A stretch of 64,000 nucleotides of DNA from Mycoplasmopsis gallinacea (GTDB lineage Bacteria > Bacillota_I > Bacilli_A > Mycoplasmatales > Metamycoplasmataceae), in assembly GCF_012220205.1 (NCBI RefSeq), contig NZ_CP047225.1, positions 744,001-808,000 of the forward strand, given 5' to 3'. Below the pieces are notes generated by a model, which saw nothing but the letters and a program-made list of their open reading frames with translations, made no database searches and was not told the origin of the DNA. Below, one piece after another: positions 50,925-62,647 of the stretch. Position 1 is the first letter of the stretch, and each line of letters starts with the position of its first letter. Position numbers and translations under genes: made by a program.

Positions 50925-51581
50925 ATGGGAAAACCACTTTTACAAATCGCTTTAGACAACTTAACTATTGAAGATGCTATTAACTCAGCTAAAAAAGTTG
51001 AAAAATACATTGATGTAATTGAAGTTGGAACAATTTTAATTGCATCAGAAGGTAAAAAAGCTGTCAAAGCTCTTAAAGAAGCCTTTCCAGATAAAATCAT
51101 TGTTGCAGATGGAAAAATTGCTGATGCAGGAAAAGTTTTTGGAAAAATGTTCTTTGAAAATGGAGCAGATTATACAACATGTATTTGTGCAGCTGAGCTT
51201 CCTACTATTGTAGAAACAATGAAAGTTGCCAAAGAATACAAAGATACAAATGAAGTTCAAATTGAAATGACTTCTAACTTTACTTGAGAACAAGCAAAAG
51301 CTTGACAAGAAGCTAATGTTCCACAAGTTGTATGACACAGAAGTAGAGATTCACAAGCTTCAGGTGTTAAATGAGGTGAAAAAGATATTAATGCAGTTGA
51401 TCGCCTTTCAAAAATGGGATTCAAAGTTACTGTCACAGGTGGTGTAGCTTTAGAAGATATTAAATTATTTAAAGATATTCCAATTTACATTTTCATTGCT
51501 GGTCGTAGCTTAAGAGATGCAGAAAATCCAGAACTTGCAGCTAAAGCATTTAAAGATGAATTTGACAAATATTGAAGTTAA
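50925..51581 (+). CDS. ulaD: 3-keto-L-gulonate-6-phosphate decarboxylase
   Basis: 218 residues of the orotidine-phosphate decarboxylase suprafamily. [33 protein letters not shown] and [15 protein letters not shown] (metal-binding DxK.xD) start the barrel; [26 protein letters not shown] and [13 protein letters not shown] are the phosphate-binding blocks. It yields L-xylulose 5-phosphate. AAAAGGAGC precedes the ATG; ulaE follows after one base. Confidence 0.93.
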
Positions 51582-51582
51582 T

Positions 51583-52449
51583 ATGAAAAAGAATAGACTT
51601 ATCGGAATATATGAAAAAGCAATTAACAATAAATTTTCACTTGAAGAGAAAATTTTAATTGCTAAAGCATCTGGTTATGATTTTATGGAATTTTCAGTTG
51701 ATGAATCAGAACAGAGATTACAAAGATTATCTTGAAGTGATGCAAAAATTCAACAAGTACAAATGCTTTTAGTTAAACATCAATTTAACTTTAATTCTAT
51801 GACTCTTTCAGGTCATCGTAAATATCCTTTTGGCTCAAAAGATCCAAAAATTAGAAGAAAAGCTCTTTGAATTATGGAAAAAGCTATTATTTTAGCTAAA
51901 AAACTTGGTATTAGGACCGTTCAATTAGCTGGGTATGATGTATATTATGAAAATTCTGATGAAGAAACTAAAAAATACTTCTATCAAGGAATGCAAAAAG
52001 CACTGCAAATAGCTGCTAAACATTCAGTTATGCTTGCTTTTGAAATTATGGATACTCGCTTTATGGGAACTATTTCAAGAGCTTTAACTTGAGTTAATAA
52101 ACTTGATAGTATTTACATTGGAATTTACCCAGATTTAGGAAATGTATATCAATGAGCTCACAAAGAAGATTTAGAAAATGAACTTGTTATTGCTAAAAAT
52201 AAACTTGTAGCTTTCCACTTTAAAGACACAGTTCCGGGTAAATTTAGAGACACTCCTTTCGGAAGTGGAACTGTTGATTTTGAATATATGCTTAAAATTC
52301 TTAAAAAACACAAATTAAATCAACCGATTATGATTGAAATGTGATCTTTAAATGATCCAAATGAAACTAAAGAAGAAGCTATTAAGTACATTTTAGATGC
52401 TAAAGAGTTTTATGAAAAATGCTGATCCAATGTAGATGGAGATAATTAA
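51583..52449 (+). CDS. ulaE: L-xylulose-5-phosphate 3-epimerase
   Basis: 288 residues, TIM-barrel sugar epimerase. MTLSGHRKYPFGSKDPKIRRKAL, VQLAGYDVYYE, MLAFEIMDTRFMG (metal Glu), YIGIYPDLGNVYQW, VAFHFKDTVPGKFRDTPFGSG and IMIEMWS are the UlaE/SgaU hallmarks and metal ligands. Several TGA codons read as Trp. It overlaps ulaF by one base. Confidence 0.93.
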
Positions 52450-53190
52450 TGCGTTACAAAGTACCAAAAAAAATACCAAGATGAAATTGAACTTCTTAAA
52501 AAAGAAGTATATGAAGCAAATTTAAAGCTTGTTGATTACAAATTAGTTATTCATACTTGAGGTAATGTCTCAGGAATTACTCGTGATCGCAAATTTATGG
52601 TAATTAAACCTAGTGGAGTTTCATATGATAAACTTTCTTACCATGATATGGTAATTACCGATTTAGAAAATAATATTTATGATTCAAAATATAAACCATC
52701 AGTAGATGCTCCTACTCATACACTCTTATATAAAGCAAACCCTGATATGAAGGGAATTGTTCACACCCACAGCAAACATGCAGTAGCTTTTGCGCAAGCA
52801 GGAAAAGACATTCCTTGCTTCGGAACAACTCATGCAGATAATTTTTATGGATCTGTGCCATGTGCAAGAGCGCTCACGCCAGCAGAAATTGATTCAGAAT
52901 ATGAACACAATACCGGTTTAGTTATTTTAGAAACATTTAAAAATAGAAACTTAGACTTTAAAGCAACTCCAGCAACACTTGTCAAAGAACATGGACCATT
53001 TGCATGAAGTTTTAAATCACCATTAGATGCTGTTAATATGGCTCTTACACTTGAAACGGTAGCTGAAATGGCTATTAACACATTAATTGTTTCAAATTTA
53101 GATTCACACCAAGCGCAAGATGCGCTTATCACAAGACACTATTTACGTAAACATGGTAAAAACGCTACATATGGACAAGAAAAGCACTAA
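52449..53190 (+). CDS. ulaF: L-ribulose-5-phosphate 4-epimerase, frameshifted in A8 at 52466-52473
   Basis: Class II aldolase family. LVIHTWGNVSGITRD, KPSGVSYDKL, PTHTLLYKANPDMKGIVHTHSKHAVAFAQ (zinc His pair) and CFGTTHADNFYGSVPCAR are typical, with LVKEHGPFAW late. Eight A near codon 8 throw the frame off after MRYKVPKK; seven would read YQDEIELLKKEV. Restored length is about 246 residues. It completes the route from ascorbate 6-phosphate to D-xylulose 5-phosphate. If the run varies in vivo it would switch the last step of the pathway. Confidence 0.88.
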
Positions 53191-54019
53191 TTTAAAATTC
53201 ATTTTCGATTTAGATGGCACACTTTTAACAAGTGATAAAGTTTTGACCAAAGAAACAATTAAGCAAATTAACCTTTTACAAACTCAAAATCATTTAGTTT
53301 TTATTGCTACTGGTAGACCTTATTATATGAATAAGGAAATTATAGAGCTATTAAATATCCAAACCCCAATTATTAGTGCTAACGGAGCTGCTATTTACGA
53401 TCCAAAAACAGAAAAAATAATTTATAGCAACACTTTTAGTCAAAAAGATGCAGAACAAATTACCTTAATTTTAGAAAAATACCAAATCGATTTTCTGGCT
53501 TATGCACTTGATCAAATGCTTGGAGAAAATATTCACAATCCTTTATGATTTGAAAAAATGATTTATCCAAAAGTGAAAGATCCAAGCTATAAATACTCTT
53601 GAAAATACACCGAAACACAAGTTTCAAAAGAAACTCAAAATTTAAATTTTATAAAATTCTTAATTCTTGCACAGAAAATTGAGCCTTCAATTTTAGAAAA
53701 AGCACTAACGGAAATTGAAAAAGTATCTTCAAATATTTATTTTGTTAAATCTCAAAGTTCTGTCATCGATATAATGCCAAAAGGATCAAATAAATGAAAT
53801 TCAGTACAAAAAGCTTTTGCATATATGAATTTAGATACAGCAAATAGCTACACTTTTGGTGATGCTTTAAATGATTTCGAAATGATTAAAAATGCCAGCT
53901 GCGGAATTGCAATGGGGAATGCAGTTGCAGAAGTTAAAAAAGTAGCTAAAATTATTATTGATACAAATGATAATGAAGGAGTTGCTAAATTTTTAGCAAA
54001 AAATGGCTATGAAGATTAA
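53171..54019 (+). CDS. Cof-type HAD-superfamily phosphatase
   Basis: 282 residues from ATG 53171, overlapping ulaF by 20 bases. Motif I FIFDLDGTLL, motif II IATGRP, motif III lysine in IMPKGSNKW, motif IV YTFGDALNDFEMIKNASCGIAMGNA. The large C2 cap is typical of sugar-phosphate or cofactor phosphatases. Several TGA-Trp codons. Position at the end of the ula operon suggests detoxification of phosphorylated intermediates, but the substrate cannot be told. Confidence 0.87.
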
Positions 54020-54032
54020 ACGGGTTAAAAAA

Positions 54033-54482
54033 ATGAAAATCAACTATATTGATGGAAGATTTTGATATTACCCATCAATATGAACCTTATCAATTCGTAA
54101 ATGAGCATCAAGACCATATAAAAGCATAAATGAACTTATGACTCACACTGAAGCAATTCATGAAAGAACTTGAATTGATATAAATAAAGATCCTAACTTT
54201 AAATTCTTTAACGAATTTCAAAAAGTGTTAAATACCAAAATTTTCTTAGAAAAACCAAAAGCGGATCAAAAACAATTTAGCTTTGAAATTTTACCTAAAG
54301 TAGAACTAATTATCCCAGTAGAATCATTAAAAAGTATTGAGCAAGGAAAATTTTTTGCTTGACCATTAATTGAATTTAAAAGATTGTGCCAATCACAACT
54401 AAATGCAATTGAAACCAATCAGATAGTGCAAATTATTTATAGTTCAAAATATAATTTTGACATTCAAATAGTTACTAAATAA
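54033..54482 (+). CDS. Hypothetical protein, 149 residues
   Basis: Reads MKINYIDGRFWYYPSIWTLSIRKWASRPYKSINELMTHTEAIHE and ends FDIQIVTK. Five TGA codons are read as Trp, so it is invisible in the standard code. No signal peptide or membrane segment; probably cytosolic. The family is not recognised. It lies 13 bases after the HAD gene and before a terminator, so it is the last gene of the ula transcript or a hitchhiker. The ribosome site is weak. Confidence 0.6.
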
Positions 54483-54499
54483 TTTTTATTAATCAATAA

Positions 54500-54535
54500 A
54501 ACAAAAAAGGAAAAAATTGCCTTTTTTGTTTTTTT
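54500..54535 (+). terminator. Terminator of the ula operon
   Basis: AACAAAAAAGG pairs with CCTTTTTTGTT around AAAAAATTG, then T5. Confidence 0.8.
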
Positions 54536-54582
54536 AGTTTATTTTCGCTACTTAAATCATCGAAAATTTATATTAAAAGTGT

Positions 54583-56624
54583 ATGAAAGCAAAACAAATT
54601 TCTTCTAATGAATGTGCACTTATCGTGCTATCGTTTTTTATCAAAAAATTCACCAAGCAAAAAATTTCAATTGAAAAACTTAAAGACGAATCTAATCTTT
54701 CTTCTAAAGGACTAAGTCTTTCTGAATTAAAAGAATTAGCAAGTAGCAATAATCTTGAAGTAAATTTCTTTAAATGCCCCGCTGGCAATTTGCAAAAACT
54801 GGAAAGTGATGAATTTCCTTTCGCAACCATTATTAGGGAAAATAATTTCAATCATATGGTAATATTACACAAAATAAGAAAAGGAAAAGTGTATTTTTAT
54901 GACCCTAAAAAAGGTGATGTCAAAATGAAACTTGAAGATTTTGAAATCATTTATCAAAATGTAGTTCTTGAATTTAAACTAAATAAAGATTTCCAAAAGA
55001 TAGTTGTAAAACAAAAAGTTCAAAAATCCAAAGTAAAATTAAGCTTTTTAAGCACAAAAATCAGTATTTTCTACTTTTGTGTTTTAATGATTGATTTTTT
55101 AGTTACTTTAGGAATTGCTTATGCAAATAAGATCTTTTTTGGAATTTTAATTGAAAAATCAATGCTTTATTTAGCTTTATCTCTTTTTCTGATCTTATTT
55201 TGATTCATTCTTTTTAATGCTTATTTAAAATCATTTATTACCAAGAAACTATACCAGTATAGCTTTGATCAATTTTGCCTGGCTAAAAAAGAAAGTTTTC
55301 TGAATTTATTTACTTTAAATAATAAGCGCTTTCAAAAATATGATGAATTAGAAATTTACCAAAGAATGCAAAACTATGAATTTTTCATTTTTTATGAATT
55401 GACATTTAAAAGTGATGTTTTAGCTGATTTTCTTTCTTTTGTAATTTCTGGATTTATTTTTTATCTTACTAACATTTATTTAATTTCAATAGTTGTCATT
55501 TACTGTATCTTTTCATTAATAATTTGCTTTTTTATCAAAACAAATTATGACCAAAACTATCGACAAATCATTAATAACAAATTAAAAGAAGGAAATGACT
55601 TTAATAATTTATCATTCAGTTTTAAAGTTAACAATGATCCAATTTTAAATGAAACTTTACTTAAAAAATGATTAAATCAAAACAATAATTCTTGCAAAAT
55701 AGTCTCGAATTTTTACTCAAATAACATTAATTATGGCTCAATTGAAGGTTTTCTTTCCGTTATCGCACCTATTTTCATTTTACTTATTGGAGCAATTCTA
55801 ACTTGACATAATAAATTATCAAAAACAGAACTTATTTTCTTTTTAACAGGTGCATCTTTATTTATTAAACCGGTAAAGAATGTTACATCTCATTTGCAAA
55901 CTTATAAAAAATACAAAGATTGCCTTGAAGTTTTAAGAATTTTTGAACATAATTCAAAAGATATTGATGAGAAAAAGAAAAGCTCTTCAGCTTTTGATCA
56001 AAGAATTAACAACATCAAAATTAGCTATTTAGGATACAAATTTTCTAGCTATAAAAAGCTCAATATTGACAACCTCATAATTGATCAAAAATGCATTTTG
56101 AAGGTAATAATGGATGTGGGAAGACTACTTTATCAAAAATTTTATCTGGAGTTAATGATTTTGATGAAGGAGAAATTCTTATTAACAATCAAATTGTAAG
56201 ACCTTTTGAGAATAACTTAATTAAGCAAAAAATTGCTTTAATTGATTCTAATGAGCAAAAAATGTCTATTTCTTTAGCTCAATATTTATCAATTGCTAAT
56301 TTAAATCAATTTCATTCACTTTTGAAAGAAACCAAATTAGATGTTCTTTTAAGCAAAGTGGGTATTTATGATTTTGAAACAACTATGATTAATGAACTTT
56401 CAAAAGGTCAGCTTCAATTTGTGAAGTTGCTCAAATTATTTATTTTTGAATACGATGTAATTATTTTTGATGAAGCTTTTGAGAATTTATCAACAGAGAT
56501 TTTTCAAATCTTTCAAAAATATTTTCAAATTCTTTTAGCTTCAAAAATGGTTATTGAAATTTCACATAATCAAAGATATATTTTCCCAAGTTCAAAAAGG
56601 ATAACAATCAATGGAATCAAATAA
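54583..56624 (+). CDS. ABC exporter with N-terminal C39 peptidase domain, frameshifted at about 56098
   Basis: Residues 1-130 match a C39 leader peptidase: ISSNECALIVLSFF with Cys11, FNHMVILHKI with His91 and YFYDPKKG with Asp107. About 165-460 is a transmembrane domain. The nucleotide-binding domain starts near 470. There the frame needs one more T (CATTTTGAAGG) to read KCIFEGNNGCGKTTLSKILSG (Walker A); it then has LSKGQLQFVKLL (signature), YDVIIFDEAFENL (Walker B) and ISHNQRY (H-loop) to 56624. Restored length is about 680 residues. Such proteins cleave a double-Gly-type leader and export the peptide. No precursor gene is adjacent. Confidence 0.82.
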
Positions 56625-56982
56625 CAAAAACTATTATTTATTCTTTCTTTTCTTATTTTTTCTTTTTGGAGCTATTTTAGTTTTCTTATTTTTCATTCAA
56701 ATAGATAAAAAAGAAGCTGCGATAGTTATTTTTCAAAACGATGAATTGGAGCTAAAGAATATCAATTTAGGTAAAGAGGTTCAAAGCAGCTACAATATTA
56801 ATTTTGAAATAGACTCTTCATATTATCAAACCAAAATTGAGATCATCAATCAAAATGAAAATAGCATTTTAATTGAATCAGATTTTCTCAAAGAACAAAT
56901 GAAACTTAATAATTGTTATCAATGTAAGGTGTTTCTGACTTTAAAAAGAGTGAATTTCTTTACTTTTCTCTTTAATTTGTAA
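56611..56982 (+). CDS. Single-pass membrane protein, possible exporter accessory
   Basis: 123 residues overlapping the exporter by 14 bases. One N-terminal hydrophobic segment (YYLFFLFLFFLFGAILVFLFFIQI) is followed by a beta-rich outside domain (EAAIVIFQNDELELKNINLGKEVQSSYNINFEI). Length and layout recall a minimal HlyD-like adaptor without the coiled-coil arm, but I recognise no family. Overlap indicates co-translation with the exporter. Confidence 0.6.
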   Translation: MESNNKNYYLFFLFLFFLFGAILVFLFFIQIDKKEAAIVIFQNDELELKNINLGKEVQSSYNINFEIDSSYYQTKIEIINQNENSILIESDFLKEQMKLNNCYQCKVFLTLKRVNFFTFLFNL

Positions 56983-57085
56983 TTAAATGTGAAAAAATAC
57001 CATATTTATTATGTTTTAATTAAAAAAATTTAATTTTTAGTTACTATTAATATCAAAAAATATATTTCTTAATATAATTGGAAAT

Positions 57086-57949
57086 ATGGATAAATCAAAT
57101 ATCGAATTAAATTTTCATTCAGAAGTAAAAAACTATATTTTTTATGAAAATGAAATGATTAAAATCATTAAGAATTTTGCAAAATATTTCAAAATCAAAA
57201 AACCTATTCACTTAGATGTAACGATTGTTTCAAAACAAAAAATTAAAAAATTAAATAATGAATATCGTGGCAAAGATTATGTCACTGATATTTTGTCTTT
57301 TGATTTTAGAGATAATGAGCTTTACGATTTATTGCCTTTTTATCATCTTGGTGAACTTGTTATTTGTTTTGACAAAGTTGTAAAACAAGCTAAAGAGTTT
57401 AATCATTCATTAAAAAGGGAATTTTGTTATCTTTTCACTCATGGTTTAGTGCATCTTCAAGGGTATGATCATGAACAAGAAGATGAGCGAGAATTGATGA
57501 ACAAAATCGTGGATGATATTTTTAATCCTTTAAATATAACAAGAAACGAGGAATATATGGATATTTTAAAATTAAGAAAATTACTTGATAAATCATATGC
57601 ACCATATTCTAACTTTAGAGTGGCTGCAATTGCAATTGATAATGATGGAAAAGAATACTACGGGGTAAATGTTGAAAATGCAGCATACCCATCTGGGCTT
57701 TGTGCTGAAAGAAGTGCTCTTTTTGGTTCAGTAGCATATGGTGGAGTAGTTGGAAACTTCAAAGAAATACACATTATTAGTCAAAAAGATGATTATATTA
57801 GCCCATGTGCTGGATGTAGACAAGTTATGACTGAATTCATGCCTTTAGATGCCAAAGTTTATCAATATAAAAACGATGGAAGCAGCGCTAGAATTTCAAC
57901 AGTAGAAGAACTTGTTCCATTTAGCATTAGAGCAAAGGATATTAAATAA
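57086..57949 (+). CDS. ybeY-cdd: Fused YbeY endoribonuclease and cytidine deaminase
   Basis: 287 residues in one frame. Residues 1-152 are YbeY: YRGKDYVTDILSFDF and FTHGLVHLQGYDHEQEDE (three zinc histidines). Residues 157-287 are cytidine deaminase: KSYAPYSNFRVAA, GVNVENAAYPSGLCAERSAL (zinc Cys, catalytic Glu) and SPCAGCRQVM (zinc cysteines). YbeY matures 16S rRNA; Cdd deaminates cytidine for salvage. The join lies at NITRNEEYMDILK, and GAGGAATAT precedes the internal ATG at 57556, so free Cdd could also be made. Either a true fusion or loss of a stop between adjacent genes. The stop overlaps era. Confidence 0.88.
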   Translation: MDKSNIELNFHSEVKNYIFYENEMIKIIKNFAKYFKIKKPIHLDVTIVSKQKIKKLNNEYRGKDYVTDILSFDFRDNELYDLLPFYHLGELVICFDKVVKQAKEFNHSLKREFCYLFTHGLVHLQGYDHEQEDERELMNKIVDDIFNPLNITRNEEYMDILKLRKLLDKSYAPYSNFRVAAIAIDNDGKEYYGVNVENAAYPSGLCAERSALFGSVAYGGVVGNFKEIHIISQKDDYISPCAGCRQVMTEFMPLDAKVYQYKNDGSSARISTVEELVPFSIRAKDIK

Positions 57950-58830
57950 TGAAGATTTGTTTTGCTTCAATTATCGGAAGACCTAACGTAGGTAAAAGCT
58001 CTCTTTTAAATGCTATTATTGGATATAATGTTGCAATTGTTACTGACGTAGCTCAAACCACAAGAGACCAAATTACAGGAATTTATACTGATGATGAATA
58101 TCAAATAATTTTCACAGATACACCAGGTATTCACAAGCCTTTAAATAAACTAGGGGAACATTTAAACAAAAGTGCTTATGATACTTTTAAAGATATCGAT
58201 GTACTTTTATTCTTAACACCTGCAGATCAAGAACTGGGTTCAGGTGATGAAATGATTTTAGAGAAAATTAAAGATGTAAAAAACAAAGTTGCAGTTATTT
58301 CAAAGGTAGATAAAGTCAAATCTCAACCAGAAAAAATTATTGCTAAAGTTGATCAGTTAAATAAATACAACTTTAATCACATCATTTCAACAGATGTAAA
58401 TAATTCTAAATCAATTAATGATGTTATAAAGTTAATCAAATCATATGCTTATGAAGGGAAAGCGCAATATGATGAAGATTACTTAACAGACAAATCAATG
58501 CGTTTTTTAGCTAAAGAAATAATCCGTGAAGCAGCTATTAATGCATTAAGAGAAGAACTGCCACACTCAATTGCTGTTGAAGTTACTGAGTTTGTAGAAA
58601 GTGATGAACATTTTGATATCGATGGAATCATTTATGTTAAAAAAGCTTCTCAAAAAGGTATGGTAATTGGAGCAGGTGCTTCTAAAATAAAAGAAATAGG
58701 TAAAAATGCACGTATAAAAATGATGCATCAATTCGGAGTTAGCGTAACTTTAAACTTAACTGTTAAAATTGCTAAAAAATGAATTGATGATGAAAAAACT
58801 TTATCTAAATTTGGTTATGGAAGAGGTTAG
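57949..58830 (+). CDS. era: GTPase Era
   Basis: 293 residues. GTPase motifs: GRPNVGKSSLLNAI (G1), QTTRDQITGI (G2), FTDTPGIHKP (G3) and ISKVDKVK (G4, where NKxD is usual: SKVD). A KH domain closes the protein (IYVKKASQKGMVIGAGASKIKEIGKNARIKM, the VIGAGGS-like loop). It helps assemble the 30S subunit. One TGA-Trp near the end. It follows ybeY, a frequent neighbour, with a one-base overlap. Confidence 0.94.
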
Positions 58831-58833
58831 ACA

Positions 58834-61680
58834 ATGAAAAAATATAAATTTTTACTCTCATCAGCAATTCTTGCAACATCTTTTGCTTCACCTTTAGCTG
58901 TTATTTCTTGTGGAGATGAGAAAGTTGCTGCTAAAGATACTTTAGTTATTAATTACCAAGGGAATATTCCTTTTACTCCTCTTTTTCTTGATAATTCAAT
59001 GGAATCGCAAAGTAGCATTAAAAGTGATGATATTTTAGCTACCATTTCAAGTGCAAAACTTTTCAGAAACCAAACAGTTTCTTCACCAATTATTGACCCA
59101 ATTAAAAATGGTGAAGTTGTTAAAAAAGGAACTTACAAATTTGTCTTAGATTTAGCTAAATCAATTACTGTTTATGATGCTGAAGAAAATTCCAATACAT
59201 TTAATAATGACAATGTTTCAGAGTCGACATTTAGTTCAGATTTTATTTATGAACAACTATCTTCAGAAGATCCAGAATCTATTAACAGCAGCTTTTTTAA
59301 AGAAAAAATGCAACAAGCTGTCAAAATCGAAATCAAAGTAAGAGATAATGTATATTGAAGCGATAACAAAGGAACTAAAACAAAATACAAAGTTGTACCA
59401 GAAGATTTTTGATTCTCATGAATGCGTTCATATCACATTGGGCATACCAATAGAGAAAATTCTTATTTAGATTTATTTAATAAAGATGTAGAAAATCTTG
59501 ATGAAAACCAAAAAGAGATCAAGAAAGCTGAATTAGCTAAAGGATTATCTAGTTTCCTTGATCAAAAAGCAATGAGTAGAATTGGGGTAAATGATAGATT
59601 TAATAATCAATTATTTACTAACGAAAATTTATTTACATCAAATAAAGTGTCAGTGAAATTATTTAGAGAAATTGATGAGCAATTAAATCCTACAAACGCA
59701 ATTAAAGATGGCAAATTAGTCTTTAAAACAGATGATGAAGCTTCTCAAAATAATGGAAACTTCTTTACTTTCTGAAACTTAGTACTTAAAGATTCAAATT
59801 TATTCTCTGCAGCACCAAGTCAATATATTCAAGAATTATCACAAAAACCTGAATTTAATCAAACAGTTGATTATCAATATTCATTAGAAAAAAATGAACA
59901 AAACAAAACCCTTAAAGCTCCTGTTTATGGGGATAAAATGGTTAAAAAACTTGGTATTTACTTCTATGGTGTAAATGGATTTGAAAAGAATCTTTACGCT
60001 AGTGCTTACGTTCCATACCAAGGTAGTCCAAACACTAATTCTTTATCATTTAAGAAAAACCCTAATTACTGAGATGCAAAATTTATAAATTCTCCAAAAT
60101 CTTTACAAACAATCAAATTAAATGCAAATGTTTCAGATAAAACTCAAAAATTAAATAACTTCCTTAATGGTGAAAATTCAATTTTAAGTTCTGATAACTA
60201 TTCACAAAATGATTTACAAAAACTCAATTTAAGTGATTTAAGTAAATACAACATTACTTACATTCAAAATATCAATAAAAACAAATCTGAAGGATTAACC
60301 GGGACAAACATCACACCAGCACCAAATATCACCATTAAAAACGGAGTGCATAGCAAAGACTATGAAAACCATGCTTTTAATGATGTATATGCACAATTAG
60401 TTTATGGTGCTACAATCGAGGATATTAAACGTGGGTTTAAAAAGCAAACAGAGAATCAAACTGATTATGTTTTTGGATCTAAATCAATTTCTAGTGGCCT
60501 ATTTGAAACTAAATCAGTATCTTTTAGAAGTTTACTTAACGGTGCGATTAACTGAAAATGAGTAGCTGAAAAAGTTAATTCAGATAATAGTTCACAAATT
60601 ATTCCTTGATTAACAAATGCTGCACCAGATGCATTAATTGGGGGAAATAACCAAGAAACATCAAAAGTGAAATCTCCACGTCATGCTCATGAAACTATAA
60701 ATACTTTAAAAGTGATTCTTGCCAACGGAAAAGTAAAAACTTTAGAAAATAACAATAGCACTAAATCATATGAAAGTGCAAATTTTGATCTTATTAAAGC
60801 TGAAATTAAAAAATTACTCGATAATTTTTACAACTCTTTAAGCGCTGATCAAAGAGGTCAAAAAGTTAAATGATACATTTATAACTCAAGAATCATTAAC
60901 GAAAAAGAAAGAGAAATTTACAACCAAATAATTAATACTATTAAATCAATCGACCCTAGATTAGAACCTGTTTTTGTTCAACTTACAACTTCAGATGAAA
61001 TTACCAAAGCTTTAGGTAAAGAAAATGGTGCTGGATATAACTCAATTGATCAAAATATAGTTTATTCTTATGAAAGTGGACAATCTCAATATTCATTTTT
61101 AGATAAAATCACTCATAGTATCGGAATGAGTCCATTTGCATTATGATATAAGTTTTCAATTTTAAATGAAAATGATCCATTAGCAGTTGAATTCCCTGGT
61201 TTATATGCTTTTTCTAAAGCTATGAAAGAAGATTTTGAAGCTAAAAAATATAGATTAGCAAAAATTTATGACCCAAGCATTGATGGAAATTATCGTGATA
61301 TTGTTTGAGATGATTTAGAAAAATTTAATTCTTTTGAAGAAATGCAATTATATAGAAATAGTGTTTATGATGCAGAATTAAATGGATGAACATATGCTAA
61401 CAAAAATGGAGCTGCAGGAATTGGTTACTTACAAGATAATGGAGATTGACTTGTTCATAACATTAGTACATCAAAAGAATTTGCAATTAGATTCTTAGAA
61501 TCACACACAAATGAAACAGTTGTACAACTTCTTCAAGATTTAAATGTATGAAGATCATTTGGTATCGACATCTTTAAATTTATTAAAATAAGCTCACACT
61601 TAATTACTCATAAAGACTTAGATTTAGTAATTCCGCTTGATAACATAATTTATGTTCAAGACTATAAAGTTAAATCTTAA
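58834..61680 (+). CDS. oppA: Oligopeptide ABC transporter substrate-binding lipoprotein OppA-like
   Basis: 948 residues, signal ending AVISC, intact through more than ten TGA-Trp codons. The pattern of a long mature part with VVPEDFWFSWMRSYHIGH, YVPYQGSPNTNSLSFKKNPNYWDAK, and near the end SSHLITHKDLDLVIPLDN resembles mycoplasma OppA proteins; the KNPNYWDAK block is typical of family 5 solute-binding proteins. It would capture peptides and in some species also binds host cells. It starts 3 bases after era and overlaps oppB by 29 bases. Confidence 0.85.
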
Positions 61681-62647
61681 AAATAAAATCTTTTTATTAA
61701 TTTTAAAAAAATTCTTTCTTTCTATTACTTTTGTTATAGCTTTTACTTTTTTAGTGTATTTAATTTTAATTTCTATATATCCGCTACCTTTAAATGAAGA
61801 AGCTAAACTTACATCTAATCAATTTGGAAGCATAAATTTAGTAGAACAAAGCAAAGAATATAACTTAGATAAAACCGCATTTACTAAATCATTTCTTTTT
61901 CTGTGAAAATTAATCACTTTTAGTGCAATTAAATTTTCACAGGTAGATACAAGTATTGCGGTTTTTTCTAATAATGATCGTAATGCTTGAACTTACTTTA
62001 TATCTAATAATCAAGTTAATTACTTAATTATTATTTTTAGTCAATTTTTAAGCTTTATAATAGGTTATTTACTAGGTGTGTGAGCTGGTTATAAAAAAGG
62101 AAGTTATATTGATTATTTAATTAACTTTTTTTCTGTTTTATTCTTATCAACTTCACTTTTAATTGTGATTCCAATTGTAATTCATTTTGAATACCTTTTT
62201 GGAATTATTGTAAATTACAACCCTAAAAAAATCTCAACCTTTCTTTTTCCGATTGTAACTATTGTATTAATTTCGCAATCAGCAATAGTAAAGATAGTGC
62301 GGGGTGAAACAATTAAAGGTTTATTACATCCTAGTTATACTTATTATAAGAGTTTAGGGTTTTCAGAATGATCCATTTTTCGAAAATCCATTTTAAAAAA
62401 TACTATTGTTGCTCTATTGCCTTTATTTCCTTTTTTACTTGTAGGTAGTTTATCTTCAAGTGTATTTTTAGAAGCTTATTTTAATATTCCTGGAAATTGA
62501 AAACATATTTACGGAATCTTAATTAAAAAAGAAGTTGGGCCAATTTGTGTTTTAATTTATTTAATTGTCTTATCATTCTCAATTTCTTATTTTGCTTGTG
62601 AATTAATTAGAATCATTTTAAATCCATTTGTAGAAAGAAGTAAATAA
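61652..62647 (+). CDS. oppB: Oligopeptide ABC transporter permease OppB-like
   Basis: 331 residues with six hydrophobic segments. The permease loop reads IVKIVRGETIKGLLHPSYTYYKSLGFSEWSIFRKSILKN, the EAA-type contact with the ATPases (family: RxxLxxxxxxdYVxxArAkGls). FNIPGNWKHIYGILIKKE matches the OppB end. The N-terminal extracellular part is short. Overlaps oppA and oppC. Confidence 0.85.

Noticed and set aside
53120-53170. Longer N-terminus for the HAD phosphatase
   Set aside because: The extension lies wholly within the ulaF coding region in another frame, while the ATG at 53171 gives the normal family start before FIFDLDGTLL.
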